NCBI RefSeq assembly: GCF_009905435.1
Contig: NZ_JAAAMT010000014.1
Coordinates: forward strand, 1-64,000
Source: Pseudomonas sp. R5(2019)
GTDB taxonomy: Bacteria; Pseudomonadota; Gammaproteobacteria; Pseudomonadales; Pseudomonadaceae
Length of the DNA: 64,000 bases
Direction of reading: 5' to 3'
How positions within the stretch are numbered: the first letter of the stretch is position 1; each line of letters begins with the position of its first letter. The notes beneath the pieces are model-generated. The model searched no databases and was not told the origin of the DNA. It was given only the letters and a program-made list of their open reading frames with translations. Below, in pieces: positions 14,336 to 29,710 of the stretch. The position numbers were made by a program, and so were the translations under genes.

Positions 14336-14339
<4 letters not shown>
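13392..14339 (+). CDS. rsmH: 16S rRNA (cytosine-1402-N4)-methyltransferase
   Basis: A 315-residue SAM-dependent methyltransferase, formerly MraW, for N4 of C1402 in 16S rRNA. Motif I is [14 protein letters not shown] near residue 33. Others are [14 protein letters not shown] near 105, [16 protein letters not shown] and [13 protein letters not shown] near 245. GTG start, overlapping the mraZ stop by four bases. Its partner for the same nucleotide, rsmI, is 1.2 kb upstream. Its stop overlaps the ftsL GTG. Confidence 0.97.
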
Positions 14340-16358
<2,019 letters not shown>

Positions 16359-16359
<1 letters not shown>

Positions 16360-17822
16360 TGTCCATGCCTCTGGATAAACTCTTTCCTCAAGCGGGCCAG
16401 GCCCCGCTGATACGCGAGCTGACCCTGGACAGCCGCGCCGTGCGTCCGGGCGATCTGTTCCTGGCCGTCAAGGGCACCCGTCAGGACGGTCGCGAGCACA
16501 TCGCCGATGCCTTGAAGCGCGGAGCCGCAGCCGTGGCCTATGAAGCCGAAGGCGCGAATGTATTGCCTATTACTGATATGCCGCTGATTCCGGTTCGGGG
16601 TCTGGCGGCTCAGTTGTCGGATATCGCCGGGCGCTTTTATGGCGAGCCAAGTCGCCTGTTGAACCTTGTAGGGGTCACCGGCACCAACGGTAAAACCAGC
16701 GTGACCCAACTGGTCGCCCAAGCACTCGACATACTGGGCCAGCATTGCGGCCTGATCGGCACCCTGGGCACTGGCTTCTACGGTGCGCTGCAGAGCGGTC
16801 GCTTGACCACGCCGGACCCGATCGCCGTGCAATCGACCCTGTACGACCTGAAAAAGGCCGGTGCCCGTGCCGTGGCAATGGAAGTCTCTTCCCACGCGCT
16901 GGATCAGGGCCGTGTCGCCGCGCTGGCATTCGACATCGCGGTGATGACCAACCTGTCCCGCGACCACCTCGATTATCACGGCAGCATGCAGGCCTATGAA
17001 GACGCCAAGGCCCGGCTGTTCGCCTGGCCGAATCTGCGCTGCCGTGTGGTCAACCTGGATGATGGCTTCGGTCGTCGCCTGGCTGAGGCCGGCGCCGAGT
17101 CGCGTCTGATCAGCTATAGCCTGCAAGACCCGGCCGCCACCTTGTATTGCCGCCAAGCGCACTTTGACGACGACGGTGTGCGCGCCGTGCTGGTGACCGC
17201 TCAGGGCGAACGCGAGTTGCGCAGTCGTCTGCTCGGGCGCTTTAACCTGAGCAACATGCTCGCAGCGGTCGGCACCTTGCTGGCGCTGGACTACCCGCTG
17301 GACGAAATTCTCAAGGTTACCCCCATGCTCGAAGGGCCGGTCGGGCGCATGCAGCGTCTGGGCGGCGGCAAGCAGCCGCTGGTGGTGGTCGATTACGCCC
17401 ATACCCCCGATGCGCTGGAAAAGGTTCTCCAGGCTCTGCGCCCGCATGCCAAAGGCAAGCTGTTGTGCCTGTTCGGCTGCGGCGGCGACCGTGACCGTGG
17501 CAAGCGTCCGCTGATGGCCGAAGTGGCCGAGCGCCTGGCTGACCGCGTGCTGGTCACCGACGACAACCCGCGCAGCGAAGACCCGCAGCAGATATTTGAT
17601 GACATTCGTCCTGGCTTCAGCGCCGTCGATGCGGTCACTTTCGTGGCTGGCCGTAGCGAAGCCATCGCCCGGATGATCGCTGGCGCTGGTGTCGATGACG
17701 TGATCGTCCTCGCCGGCAAGGGCCATGAGGATTATCAGGAGATCCATGGTCAGCGGCATCCTTTCTCCGATCTGACTGAAGCCGAAAAGGCACTTCAAGC
17801 CTGGGAGGCTGTTCATGCTTAA
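16359..17822 (+). CDS. murE: UDP-MurNAc-L-Ala-D-Glu : meso-diaminopimelate ligase
   Basis: A 487-residue Mur ligase that adds the third residue of the stem peptide. ATP-binding loop VTGTNGKTSVTQL near residue 105. The DNPR motif (D402-N403-P404-R405 in TDDNPRSEDP) is the known marker for meso-diaminopimelate rather than lysine, as expected for a Gram-negative. The carbamylated-lysine region and the SLQD/EVSSHALDQGRV segment are present. Overlaps ftsI by one base and murF by eight. Cytoplasmic. Confidence 0.98.
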
Positions 17823-19182
17823 GCCATTGTCCCTCACTCAATTGACGGCCCCATTGCAGGGCCGCCTGAAGGGCAACGACGTTTCGTTTAGCGGTGTCAG
17901 CATTGACAGCCGTGCTATCACCCCCGGGCAGTTGTTCGTTGCACTGGCCGGTCCACGTTTCGACGGTCACGACTACCTCAATGAGGTGGCCGCCAAAGGC
18001 GCGGTCGCTGCATTGGTGGAGCGCGAAGTGGCCGGCACCGACTTGCCACAGTTGATCGTGGCCGACACGCGGCTCGCGCTGGGCCAGTTGGGTGCGCTCA
18101 ATCGCGCGGCCTTCAGCCAGCCGGTGGCCGCGATTACCGGCTCCAGCGGCAAGACCACCGTCAAGGAAATGCTCGCCAGCATTCTGCGCACGCGCGGTGC
18201 GGTATTGGCCACGCGCGGCAACTTGAACAACGACCTCGGCGCACCGCTGACCCTGCTTGAGCTGGCGCCAGAGCACACCGCTGCAGTGATTGAACTGGGC
18301 GCGTCGCGTATCGGCGAAATTGCTTACACCGTCGGCCTGACGGCACCGCAGGTGGCGCTGATCAACAACGCCGGTACCGCTCACGTCGGTGAGTTCGGTG
18401 GCCCGGAAAAAATCGTCGAAGCCAAGGGGGAAATCCTCGAGGGGCTGGGCGACGGAGGCATCGCCGTGCTCAACCTGGATGACAAGGCCTTCGATATCTG
18501 GAAGAAGCGGGCAGCGCAGCATCAAGTGCTGACCTTCGCCTTGAGCAATCCGGCAGCCGATTTCCATGCCTCGAATCTGCACCGCGATGCGCGCGGTTGC
18601 CCGTCGTTCGAACTGCATGGCCCGACCGGTAGCGGCCAGGTGCAGCTGAACCTGCTCGGCACCCATAACGTGCAGAACGCTCTGGCTGCAGCCGCTGCGG
18701 CGCATGCCCTGAACGTGCCGCTGGCCGGTATTGTCGAAGGGCTCGATAACGTCCAGCCGGTCAAGGGCAGGGCGGTTGCGCAGCTGGCCCTTTCCGGCGC
18801 GCGCGTCATTGATGACAGTTACAACGCAAACCCCACCTCTATGTGCGCGGCCATTGATATACTCGCCGGCTTTTCCGGTCGCACCGTCCTGGTGCTCGGG
18901 GATATTGGCGAATTGGGGCAATGGGCAGAGCAGGGACACCGGCAGGTTGGTGAGTACGCCAAGGGCAAGGTGTCGGCACTCTATGCCGTCGGTCCGATGA
19001 TGGCCCACGCTGTCACAGCGTTTGGGCCAAATGCTCGCCATTTTTCAACTCAAGCTGACCTGATCGAGGCCGTTCGCGCCGATCAGGACACCAACACCAC
19101 TATTTTGATCAAGGGTTCGCGCAGCGCTGCGATGGAGAACATCGTAGCGGCGCTGTGCGGTTCCAGCGGGGAGAAACATTAA
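17815..19182 (+). CDS. murF: UDP-MurNAc-tripeptide : D-alanyl-D-alanine ligase
   Basis: A 455-residue Mur ligase that completes the UDP-MurNAc-pentapeptide. ATP loop [13 protein letters not shown] near residue 105, then [15 protein letters not shown], the typical MurF substrate loop, and [16 protein letters not shown] near 340. The D-Ala-D-Ala it uses comes from DdlB, also encoded here. Start at the ATG eight bases before the murE stop. Its TAA overlaps the mraY ATG. Confidence 0.98.
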   Translation: MLKPLSLTQLTAPLQGRLKGNDVSFSGVSIDSRAITPGQLFVALAGPRFDGHDYLNEVAAKGAVAALVEREVAGTDLPQLIVADTRLALGQLGALNRAAFSQPVAAITGSSGKTTVKEMLASILRTRGAVLATRGNLNNDLGAPLTLLELAPEHTAAVIELGASRIGEIAYTVGLTAPQVALINNAGTAHVGEFGGPEKIVEAKGEILEGLGDGGIAVLNLDDKAFDIWKKRAAQHQVLTFALSNPAADFHASNLHRDARGCPSFELHGPTGSGQVQLNLLGTHNVQNALAAAAAAHALNVPLAGIVEGLDNVQPVKGRAVAQLALSGARVIDDSYNANPTSMCAAIDILAGFSGRTVLVLGDIGELGQWAEQGHRQVGEYAKGKVSALYAVGPMMAHAVTAFGPNARHFSTQADLIEAVRADQDTNTTILIKGSRSAAMENIVAALCGSSGEKH

Positions 19183-20264
19183 TGCTGCTGCTGCTGGCTG
19201 AGTATCTGCAACAGTTCTACAAAGGCTTCGCGGTCTTCCAGTACCTGACCCTGCGCGGGATCCTGGGTGTGCTGACCGCGTTGTCGCTGGCCCTGTGGCT
19301 GGGCCCATGGATGATTCGTACCCTGCAGATTCGCCAGATCGGTCAGGCTGTTCGTAACGATGGTCCGCAATCGCACTTGTCCAAGTCCGGCACCCCGACC
19401 ATGGGCGGCGCACTCATCCTGTCAGCCATCGGCGTCAGCACCTTGCTGTGGGCTGACCTGAGCAACCGGTATGTCTGGGTGGTGCTGATTGTTACCTTGC
19501 TGTTCGGCGCGGTTGGCTGGGTCGATGACTACCGCAAGGTCATCGAGAAAAACTCCCGTGGGCTGCCGAGCCGCTGGAAGTATTTCTGGCAGTCGGTGTT
19601 TGGCCTGGGTGCGGCGATTTTCCTGTACATGACGGCGCCAAGCAGCGTCGAGACCACCTTGCTGGTGCCGATGTTCAAGGACCTCACAATTCCGCTGGGT
19701 GCAGGCTTCATTGTCCTGACTTACTTCGTGATCGTGGGTTCGAGCAACGCCGTCAACCTGACCGACGGCCTTGATGGCCTGGCGATCATGCCGACCGTGA
19801 TGGTCGGCGGTGCGCTGGGTATCTTCTGCTACCTGTCCGGTAACGTGAAGTTTGCCGAATACCTGCTGATTCCTTACGTGCCGGGCGCCGGTGAGCTGAT
19901 TGTGTTCTGCGGCGCGCTGATTGGTGCGGGCCTGGGCTTTCTGTGGTTCAACACCTACCCGGCACAAGTCTTCATGGGCGACGTCGGCGCGCTGGCGCTG
20001 GGCGCGGCACTGGGCACCATCGCGGTCATCGTTCGCCAGGAAATCGTACTGTTCATCATGGGCGGCGTGTTCGTGATGGAAACCCTGTCGGTGGTCATCC
20101 AGGTGGCCTCGTTCAAGTTGACCGGCCGTCGCGTCTTTCGCATGGCACCGATTCACCACCATTTTGAACTCAAGGGCTGGCCCGAGCCGCGCGTGATTGT
20201 CCGCTTCTGGATCATCACCGTGATTCTGGTGCTGATTGGTCTCGCCACCCTGAAACTGAGGTAG
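19182..20264 (+). CDS. mraY: Phospho-N-acetylmuramoyl-pentapeptide transferase
   Basis: A 360-residue, ten-helix inner-membrane enzyme that moves phospho-MurNAc-pentapeptide onto undecaprenyl phosphate to make lipid I. Active-site motifs: [12 protein letters not shown] near residue 70, GWVDDYRKV near 113 (catalytic DD), [11 protein letters not shown] near 195, and the HHH motif in [14 protein letters not shown] near 325. I start it at [12 protein letters not shown]; the nine extra residues of the open frame lie inside murF. TAATG coupling with murF; murD follows after five bases. Confidence 0.98.
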   Translation: MLLLLAEYLQQFYKGFAVFQYLTLRGILGVLTALSLALWLGPWMIRTLQIRQIGQAVRNDGPQSHLSKSGTPTMGGALILSAIGVSTLLWADLSNRYVWVVLIVTLLFGAVGWVDDYRKVIEKNSRGLPSRWKYFWQSVFGLGAAIFLYMTAPSSVETTLLVPMFKDLTIPLGAGFIVLTYFVIVGSSNAVNLTDGLDGLAIMPTVMVGGALGIFCYLSGNVKFAEYLLIPYVPGAGELIVFCGALIGAGLGFLWFNTYPAQVFMGDVGALALGAALGTIAVIVRQEIVLFIMGGVFVMETLSVVIQVASFKLTGRRVFRMAPIHHHFELKGWPEPRVIVRFWIITVILVLIGLATLKLR

Positions 20265-20269
20265 AACAC

Positions 20270-21616
20270 GTGTCGTTGATCGCTTCTGACCACTTCCGCA
20301 TCGTTGTCGGCCTCGGCAAGAGCGGCATGTCCCTGGTGCGCTTCCTGGCGCGCCAGGGCGTTGCCTTTGCCGTGGCCGACACGCGCGAGAATCCACCGGA
20401 GCTGGCCACGATCAAGCGTGACTACCCACAGGTGGAAGTGCGTTGCGGCGAGCTGGACGTCGAGTTCCTCTGCCGCGCCAATGAGCTGTACGTCAGCCCG
20501 GGGCTGGCCATTTCCACGCCAGCATTGCAGCAGGCGGCAGCCCGCGGCGTGAAGCTTTCCGGCGACATCGAGCTGTTCGCGCGTCACGCGAAAGCGCCGA
20601 TCGTTGCCATCAGTGGCTCGAATGCCAAGAGCACGGTCACCACGCTGGTCGGCGAAATGGCGGTCCAGGCGGGCAAGCGTGTGGCCGTCGGTGGCAACCT
20701 CGGTACCCCGGCGCTGGACCTGCTGTCCGACGACGTTGAGCTGTATGTGCTGGAACTGTCCAGTTTTCAACTGGAAACCACCGACCAGCTCAATGCTGAA
20801 GTGGCGACCGTCTTGAACGTCAGCGAAGACCACATGGACCGCTACAGCGGCCTGCCGGCTTATCACTTGGCCAAGCACCGGATTTTCCGTGGCGCGCGCC
20901 AGGTGGTGGTCAATCGTCAGGACGCTCTCAGCCGTCCGTTGGTGGGCGAAGGCCTGCCGTACTGGACCTTCGGACTGAACGCGCCGGACTTCAAGAATTT
21001 TGGCCTGCGCGAAGAAAGCGGTGAAAAGTACCTGGCGTTCGGGTTTGACCACCTCATGCCTGTGCGCGAGTTGAAGATTCGCGGCGCGCACAATCAGTCC
21101 AACGCGCTGGCGGCTCTGGCGCTGGGTCATGCCGTTGGCCTGCCATTCGACGCGATGCTCGACAGCCTGCGCACGTTCACCGGCCTCGCGCACCGCTGCC
21201 AGTGGTTGCGCGAGCGTGACGGCGTGACCTGGTACGACGATTCCAAGGCCACCAACGTCGGTGCGGCCCTGGCGGCCATCGAAGGGCTGGGCGCTGATAT
21301 CACCGGCAAACTGGTGCTGGTCGCCGGCGGCGATGGCAAGGGCGCCGATTTCTCCGCGCTGCGAGCACCGGTCCAGGCACACTGCCGCGCTGTGGTTTTG
21401 CTTGGCCGTGATGCCGATCGCCTGGCGCTAACACTTGATGGCGCGGTCGAGTTGATCCGGGCCAAGACCCTGGACGAGGCGGTCGAGGAATGTGCGCAGC
21501 TCGCCCAGCCGGGTGATGCCGTGCTGTTGTCTCCCGCCTGCGCAAGCCTGGACATGTTCAAGAATTTCGAAGAGCGCGGCCGTCTGTTCGCCCAAGCGGT
21601 GGAGGCCTTGTCATGA
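20270..21616 (+). CDS. murD: UDP-MurNAc-L-alanine : D-glutamate ligase
   Basis: A 448-residue Mur ligase adding D-glutamate. GTG start. N-terminal UMP-binding fold VVGLGKSGMSLVRFLA. The ATP loop reads SGSNAKSTVTTL, with alanine where E. coli has glycine (GSNGKST); I remember the same form in other Pseudomonas MurD proteins, so it is a lineage trait rather than damage. Further motifs are LELSSFQLE, NVSEDHMDRY, HRCQW and DDSKATN. Its stop overlaps the ftsW ATG (ATGA). Confidence 0.97.
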   Translation: MSLIASDHFRIVVGLGKSGMSLVRFLARQGVAFAVADTRENPPELATIKRDYPQVEVRCGELDVEFLCRANELYVSPGLAISTPALQQAAARGVKLSGDIELFARHAKAPIVAISGSNAKSTVTTLVGEMAVQAGKRVAVGGNLGTPALDLLSDDVELYVLELSSFQLETTDQLNAEVATVLNVSEDHMDRYSGLPAYHLAKHRIFRGARQVVVNRQDALSRPLVGEGLPYWTFGLNAPDFKNFGLREESGEKYLAFGFDHLMPVRELKIRGAHNQSNALAALALGHAVGLPFDAMLDSLRTFTGLAHRCQWLRERDGVTWYDDSKATNVGAALAAIEGLGADITGKLVLVAGGDGKGADFSALRAPVQAHCRAVVLLGRDADRLALTLDGAVELIRAKTLDEAVEECAQLAQPGDAVLLSPACASLDMFKNFEERGRLFAQAVEALS

Positions 21617-22827
21617 TCTTTGGCCTCCTCAAACCGTACCCTTCGCCGCTGATCACCGGCCGTGGCATCGACCTCGATTTCGCCATGCTCGCCGGCTGCC
21701 TGGCGCTGTTGGGCCTGGGGCTGGTCATGATCACCTCGGCGTCCTCGGAAGTCGCCGCCGCCCAGTCGGGCAACCCTCTGTATCACATGATCCGCCACCT
21801 GATTTATGTGGTGCTGGGCCTGGGTGCGTGTGTGATGACCATGATGGTGCCGATCGCCACCTGGCAGCGCCTGGGCTGGATGATGCTGGTCGGTGCCTTT
21901 GGCCTGCTGGTGCTGGTACTGGTGCCGGGGATTGGCCGCGAAGTGAACGGTTCGATGCGCTGGATCGGTTTCGGCTTCTTTAACGTGCAACCCTCGGAAA
22001 TCGCCAAGGTCTTCGTGGTGATTTACCTCGCCGGCTACCTGGTTCGTCGCCAGCGCGAAGTGCGCGAGAGCTGGATGGGCTTTTTCAAACCCTTCATCGT
22101 GCTGTTGCCAATGGCCGGCCTGCTGCTGATGGAACCGGACTTCGGCGCCACCGTGGTGATGATGGGTGCTGCGGCCGCGATGCTGTTCCTCGGTGGCGTG
22201 GGGCTCTTCCGCTTCAGCCTGATGGTGATACTCGCGGTGGGAGCGGTATTCCTGCTGGTACAGGCGCAACCGTACCGGATGGCGCGACTGATTACCTTTA
22301 CCGACCCCTGGGCCGATCAATTCGGTTCCGGCTATCAATTGACCCAGGCGCTGATTGCCTTCGGCCGTGGCGAATGGCTGGGCGTTGGCCTGGGCAACAG
22401 CGTGCAGAAGCAGTTCTACCTGCCGGAAGCGCATACCGACTTCGTGTTCTCTGTGTTGGCCGAAGAGCTGGGCGTCTTCGGTTCGCTGGCCACGGTGGCG
22501 CTGTTCGTGTTCGTCAGCGTGCGGGCCATGTATATCGGCCTGTGGGCCGAGCGGGCCCGGCAATTCTTCGCCGCCTACATGGCTTACGGCCTGGCCTTCC
22601 TGTGGATCGGCCAATTCTTGATCAACATCGGTGTGAACGTCGGCCTCCTGCCGACCAAGGGCCTGACCTTGCCGTTTCTCAGCTACGGAGGCAGCTCGCT
22701 GGTTATCTGCTGCATTTGCCTCGGGTTGTTGCTGCGGATCGAATGGGAGAGTCGCACCCACCTGGGCAGCGAAGAGACGGAGTTCAGCGAAAGCGACTTC
22801 GCCGAGGAGCCAGCTCATGGGCGCTAA
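21613..22827 (+). CDS. ftsW: Peptidoglycan glycosyltransferase FtsW (SEDS family)
   Basis: A 404-residue polytopic membrane protein, about ten helices, that polymerises lipid II at the septum with FtsI. SEDS signature GVNVGLLPTKGLTLPFLSYGGSS at about 340-362. The catalytic aspartate region GLGNSVQKQFYLPEAHTDF, with its conserved Asp, lies near residue 275. The first cytoplasmic segment is short. ATGA overlap with murD, and 11-base overlap with murG. Confidence 0.97.
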   Translation: MIFGLLKPYPSPLITGRGIDLDFAMLAGCLALLGLGLVMITSASSEVAAAQSGNPLYHMIRHLIYVVLGLGACVMTMMVPIATWQRLGWMMLVGAFGLLVLVLVPGIGREVNGSMRWIGFGFFNVQPSEIAKVFVVIYLAGYLVRRQREVRESWMGFFKPFIVLLPMAGLLLMEPDFGATVVMMGAAAAMLFLGGVGLFRFSLMVILAVGAVFLLVQAQPYRMARLITFTDPWADQFGSGYQLTQALIAFGRGEWLGVGLGNSVQKQFYLPEAHTDFVFSVLAEELGVFGSLATVALFVFVSVRAMYIGLWAERARQFFAAYMAYGLAFLWIGQFLINIGVNVGLLPTKGLTLPFLSYGGSSLVICCICLGLLLRIEWESRTHLGSEETEFSESDFAEEPAHGR

Positions 22828-23879
22828 TGTACTGATCATGGCCGGTGGTACTGGCGGGCATGTATTCCCGGCGCTGGCGTGTGCCGGCGAATTCCAGGCG
22901 CGTGGTTATACCGTGCACTGGCTGGGAACTCCGCGTGGCATCGAAAACGAACTGGTGCCCCAGGCCGGGCTGCAACTGCACCTGATCAACGTCGCCGGCC
23001 TGCGCGGCAAGAGCAAGCTGTCCCTGCTCAAGGCGCCGTTCACGCTGATCAAGGCAGTGATGCAGGCCCGTCGCATCATTCGTCAGCTCAAGCCTGCCTG
23101 CGTCGTCGGCTTCGGTGGCTATGTCACTGGCCCCGGTGGCGTGGCGGCAAAACTGTGCGGCGTGCCAGTGGTCATCCACGAGCAGAACGCTCGCGCCGGT
23201 ACCGCCAACCGCATGCTGGTGCCGCTGGCAGCGCGTGTTTGCGAAGCCTTTCCCGACACCTTTTCCGGTTCCGGCAAGCGCCGCACCACGGGTAACCCGG
23301 TGCGCGGCGAACTGTTTCTGCAAACCCCTCGCCAGTCCCTCGCCGGGCGCAAGCCGCGGCTGTTGGTGCTGGGTGGCAGCCTGGGTGCCGAACCCTTGAA
23401 CAAGCTGTTGCCACAAGCGCTGGCCAGGGTCCCGGAGCATCTGCGTCCCGAGGTGTTCCACCAGGCTGGCAAGAAACACGATGAAATCACCGCGCAGCGT
23501 TACAAGGACGCCGGTGTCGAGGCGCAGGTCGCGCCCTTTATCAAGGACATGGCCCAAGCCTATGGCTGGGCCGATCTGGTGGTCTGCCGTGCAGGTGCGT
23601 TGACGGTCAGCGAACTGGCCGCTGCCGGCCTGCCGTCGGTGCTGGTGCCTTTGCCCCATGCGATCGACGACCACCAGACCCACAACGCCAACTATCTGGC
23701 TCGTGAAGGTGCTGCCTTCCTGATGCCGCAAGCGACAACTGGCGCAGCCGAACTGGCTGACCGCCTGAACGAGGTGCTGATGCAACCGGAAAAACTCAAC
23801 ACCATGGCCACGACCGCACGGCGCCTGGCCAAACCTGATGCCACCCGCACCGTGGTCGAAATCTGCCTGGAGGTGGCCC

Positions 23880-23887
<8 letters not shown>
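22817..23887 (+). CDS. murG: UDP-GlcNAc : undecaprenyl-PP-MurNAc-pentapeptide GlcNAc transferase
   Basis: A 356-residue GT-B glycosyltransferase on the inner face of the membrane that makes lipid II. Glycine-rich loops [14 protein letters not shown] (about 8-21) and [16 protein letters not shown] (about 96-111), then the UDP-GlcNAc-binding [25 protein letters not shown] (about 257-274) and [14 protein letters not shown]. It overlaps both neighbours. Confidence 0.98.
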
Positions 23888-26290
<2,403 letters not shown>

Positions 26291-26294
26291 TCCC

Positions 26295-27161
26295 ATGCAA
26301 GGCGCGATGTTACGTCATCAGCAACCCGCCACCGGCCGCAAGCCGGTGCCGCGCGGTGCCAGCCGGATGGTGGCCAAGGAGCCACTGTCGGCGCGCCTGC
26401 CCAAGCCAGGCATCGGCTTTCTGAAAAAAGTGCTGTGGCCCGTGGCGCTGGTCGCGCTGGGCTTCGGCGCTTATGAGGGCGCCCAGCGCCTGATGCCGTA
26501 TGCCGATCGACCGATTACCAAGATCGCTGTGCAGGGCGACCTCAGCTACATCAGCCAGCAGGCGGTGCAGCAGCGGATCGCGCCCTATGTGGCGGCGAGC
26601 TTTTTCACTATTGATCTGGCGAGCATGCGCACCGAGCTTGAAAAGATGCCTTGGATCGCCCACGCCGAAGTGCGCCGGGTATGGCCGGATCAGGTGGTCA
26701 TTCGATTGGAAGAGCAATTGCCCGTGGCCCGCTGGGGTGACGAAGCACTGTTGAACAACCAGGGACAGGCGTTTACCCCGCGCGAGCTGGCCAACTACGA
26801 ACACCTGCCGCAATTGTACGGCCCGCAGCGCGCCCCGCAGCAAGTGATGCAGCAGTATCAGGTATTGAGCCAGATGCTGCGCCCGCTGGGCTTTTCGATC
26901 GCGCGCCTGGAGCTGCGTGAGCGCGGCAGCTGGTTCCTCACCACGGGAGCTGGCAGCTCGGGGCCTGGCATCGAGCTGCTGCTGGGGCGTGATCACCTGA
27001 TGGAAAAGATGCGCCGTTTCATTGCCATTTACGACAAGACACTGAAAGAACAGATCACGAATATCGCGCGCATTGACCTCCGCTACGCCAACGGCCTGGC
27101 CGTGGGCTGGCGGGAACCGATTGCGCAGCCGACGGCCGAACCCGTCGTCGCGAAGAATTAA
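26295..27161 (+). CDS. ftsQ: Cell division protein FtsQ
   Basis: A 288-residue bitopic protein: cytoplasmic basic N-terminus (about 1-45), one transmembrane helix (about 48-65), POTRA domain beginning [16 protein letters not shown], then the beta domain. FtsQ recruits FtsB-FtsL to the septum. The Met of [11 protein letters not shown] is chosen; a second ATG giving MLRHQQP is four codons further on and equally usable. It lies between ddlB and ftsA as in other gammaproteobacteria. Confidence 0.96.
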   Translation: MQGAMLRHQQPATGRKPVPRGASRMVAKEPLSARLPKPGIGFLKKVLWPVALVALGFGAYEGAQRLMPYADRPITKIAVQGDLSYISQQAVQQRIAPYVAASFFTIDLASMRTELEKMPWIAHAEVRRVWPDQVVIRLEEQLPVARWGDEALLNNQGQAFTPRELANYEHLPQLYGPQRAPQQVMQQYQVLSQMLRPLGFSIARLELRERGSWFLTTGAGSSGPGIELLLGRDHLMEKMRRFIAIYDKTLKEQITNIARIDLRYANGLAVGWREPIAQPTAEPVVAKN

Positions 27162-27174
27162 GAGAGGCAGGACC

Positions 27175-28431
27175 ATGGCAAATGTGCAAAGCGGCAAAAT
27201 GATCGTTGGCCTGGACATCGGCACCTCCAAGGTGGTGGCGCTGGTGGGCGAGGTCGCGGCTGACGGTAGCCTGGAAATCGTCGGGATCGGCACCCATCCA
27301 TCGCGCGGCCTGAAGAAGGGCGTGGTGGTCAACATCGAATCCACCGTGCAGTCGATTCAGCGCGCGGTCGAAGAAGCGCAGTTGATGGCTGGCTGCCGGA
27401 TTCACTCGGCGTTCGTCGGCGTGGCCGGCAACCACATCCGCAGCTTGAACTCCCACGGCATCGTGGCGATCCGTGATCGTGAAGTCAGCGCCGCTGACCT
27501 TGAGCGTGTGCTGGACGCGGCCCAGGCCGTGGCGATTCCAGCGGACCAGCGCGTCCTGCACACCTTGCCACAGGATTACGTGATCGATAACCAGGAAGGC
27601 GTGCGTGAGCCGCTGGGCATGTCGGGCGTGCGACTGGAAGCCAAGGTCCACGTGGTGACCTGTGCGGTCAACGCCGCCCAGAACATCGAGAAGTGCGTGC
27701 GCCGCTGTGGCCTGGAAATCGATGACATCATCCTCGAGCAATTGGCTTCGGCCTACTCGGTACTGACCGACGACGAGAAAGAGCTGGGCGTCTGCCTGGT
27801 CGATATCGGTGGCGGCACTACCGACATCGCCATCTTCACCGAAGGCGCGATTCGCCACACGGCAGTGATCCCGATCGCGGGTGATCAGGTCACCAACGAT
27901 ATCGCCATGGCCCTGCGCACGCCGACCCAGTACGCCGAAGAAATCAAGATCCGTTACGCCTGCGCCCTGGCCAAGCTGGCCGGTGCCGGTGAAACCATCA
28001 AGGTTCCGAGTGTGGGTGACCGTCCACCGCGTGAACTTTCGCGCCAGGCCCTGGCCGAAGTGGTCGAGCCGCGCTACGACGAGCTGTTCACCCTGATCCA
28101 GGCCGAACTGCGTCGCAGCGGTTACGAAGACCTGATCCCGGCGGGCATCGTCCTCACCGGCGGTACTTCGAAGATGGAAGGTGCGGTGGAGCTGGCAGAA
28201 GAGATCTTCCACATGCCAGTACGCCTGGGTGTGCCGCACTCGGTGCACGGCCTGGCTGATGTGGTGCGCAACCCGATTTATTCCACTGGTGTGGGCTTGC
28301 TCGTCTACGGCTTGCAAAAGCAGTCCGAAGGCGTGTCCCTGGCCGGTATGAGCAGCACTAACAGCTATGGCGATGAACCTAAGGCTCCTGTGCTTGAACG
28401 ATTCAAGCGTTGGGTTCAGGGCAACTTTTAA
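27175..28431 (+). CDS. ftsA: Cell division protein FtsA
   Basis: A 418-residue actin-like ATPase that tethers FtsZ to the membrane. Nucleotide motifs: VGLDIGTSKVVALVGE (about 10-25), CLVDIGGGTTDIAIF near 210 and GIVLTGGTSKMEGA near 330. The C-terminal amphipathic membrane-targeting helix (LERFKRWVQGNF) is visible. AGAGAGGCAGG lies upstream of the ATG at 27175. It binds the FtsZ tail encoded next door. Confidence 0.98.
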   Translation: MANVQSGKMIVGLDIGTSKVVALVGEVAADGSLEIVGIGTHPSRGLKKGVVVNIESTVQSIQRAVEEAQLMAGCRIHSAFVGVAGNHIRSLNSHGIVAIRDREVSAADLERVLDAAQAVAIPADQRVLHTLPQDYVIDNQEGVREPLGMSGVRLEAKVHVVTCAVNAAQNIEKCVRRCGLEIDDIILEQLASAYSVLTDDEKELGVCLVDIGGGTTDIAIFTEGAIRHTAVIPIAGDQVTNDIAMALRTPTQYAEEIKIRYACALAKLAGAGETIKVPSVGDRPPRELSRQALAEVVEPRYDELFTLIQAELRRSGYEDLIPAGIVLTGGTSKMEGAVELAEEIFHMPVRLGVPHSVHGLADVVRNPIYSTGVGLLVYGLQKQSEGVSLAGMSSTNSYGDEPKAPVLERFKRWVQGNF

Positions 28432-28488
28432 AGTTTCAAAGCAGTAGTAGTAGGCGCAAAAACTAGAGAAATGGAAAGGAGAGGGAAA

Positions 28489-29679
28489 ATGTTCGAACTT
28501 GTAGACAACGTCCCGCAAAGTCCGGTAATCAAGGTTATCGGTGTCGGTGGTGGTGGCGGCAACGCCGTTAATCACATGGTCAAGAGCAACATCGAAGGTG
28601 TGGAATTCATCTGCGCCAACACCGACGCACAAGCGCTGAAAAACATTGGTGCGCGCACCATTCTGCAACTGGGTACCGGTGTGACCAAGGGCCTGGGTGC
28701 GGGTGCAAATCCCGAGGTCGGCCGTCAAGCCGCCCTGGAAGACCGCGAGCGCATCGCTGAAGTACTGCAAGGCACCAACATGGTGTTCATCACCACCGGC
28801 ATGGGCGGCGGTACCGGTACCGGTGCGGCGCCAATCATCGCTGAAGTGGCCAAGGAACTGGGTATCCTCACCGTTGCGGTGGTGACCCGTCCGTTCCCGT
28901 TCGAAGGTCGAAAGCGTATGCAGATCGCTGACGAGGGTATTCGTGCCCTGTCCGAAAGCGTCGACTCGCTGATCACCATCCCGAACGAAAAACTGCTGAC
29001 CATCCTTGGCAAGGATGCAAGCCTGTTGTCGGCCTTCGCCAAGGCGGACGATGTACTGGCCGGTGCTGTTCGCGGTATCTCCGACATCATCAAGCGTCCG
29101 GGCATGATCAACGTCGACTTCGCCGACGTGCGGACCGTGATGAGCGAAATGGGCATGGCCATGATGGGCACTGGCTGCGCCAGCGGTCCGAACCGTGCAC
29201 GTGAAGCCACTGAAGCGGCGATCCGCAACCCACTGCTCGAAGACGTCAACCTGCAGGGCGCGCGCGGCATTCTCGTCAACATCACCGCAGGTCCTGACCT
29301 GTCGCTGGGCGAGTACTCGGACGTGGGTAGCATCATCGAGGCGTTTGCCTCGGATCACGCCATGGTCAAGGTCGGTACTGTTATTGATCCAGACATGCGC
29401 GACGAGCTGCACGTGACCGTGGTTGCTACGGGTCTTGGCGCGAAAATCGAGAAACCGGTGAAGATCATCGACAATACGCTGCAAACTGCCGCTCAACAGG
29501 CGCCCATGGCGGCCCCTGCGCGTCATGAGCAACCGTCGGTGAACTACCGTGATCTCGACCGTCCGACCGTTATGCGTAACCAGGCCCATGCCGGTGCTGC
29601 AGCGGCTGCTAAGCTCAACCCACAGGACGATCTGGATTACCTGGATATCCCGGCTTTCCTGCGTCGCCAGGCTGATTGA
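28489..29679 (+). CDS. ftsZ: Cell division GTPase FtsZ
   Basis: A 396-residue tubulin homologue that forms the Z ring. Tubulin signature GGGTGTGAAP near residue 106, N-terminal GVGGGGGNAVNHM, and the T7 loop NVDFADVRTVM. A variable linker leads to the conserved C-terminal peptide DYLDIPAFLRRQAD that binds FtsA and other partners. Strong GGAGAGGG ribosome site. The start is the Met of MFELVDNV; the six-residue extension of the open frame contains the ribosome site. Confidence 0.99.
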   Translation: MFELVDNVPQSPVIKVIGVGGGGGNAVNHMVKSNIEGVEFICANTDAQALKNIGARTILQLGTGVTKGLGAGANPEVGRQAALEDRERIAEVLQGTNMVFITTGMGGGTGTGAAPIIAEVAKELGILTVAVVTRPFPFEGRKRMQIADEGIRALSESVDSLITIPNEKLLTILGKDASLLSAFAKADDVLAGAVRGISDIIKRPGMINVDFADVRTVMSEMGMAMMGTGCASGPNRAREATEAAIRNPLLEDVNLQGARGILVNITAGPDLSLGEYSDVGSIIEAFASDHAMVKVGTVIDPDMRDELHVTVVATGLGAKIEKPVKIIDNTLQTAAQQAPMAAPARHEQPSVNYRDLDRPTVMRNQAHAGAAAAAKLNPQDDLDYLDIPAFLRRQAD

Positions 29680-29710
29680 TGGAATTTATCAGGGGTATTA
29701 GGGTGATTGG

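Noticed and set aside
27055..29589. 844-codon open frame antisense to ftsA and ftsZ
   Set aside because: It spans the gap between two certain genes and has no known domain; His/Gln-rich composition is the usual antisense artefact.
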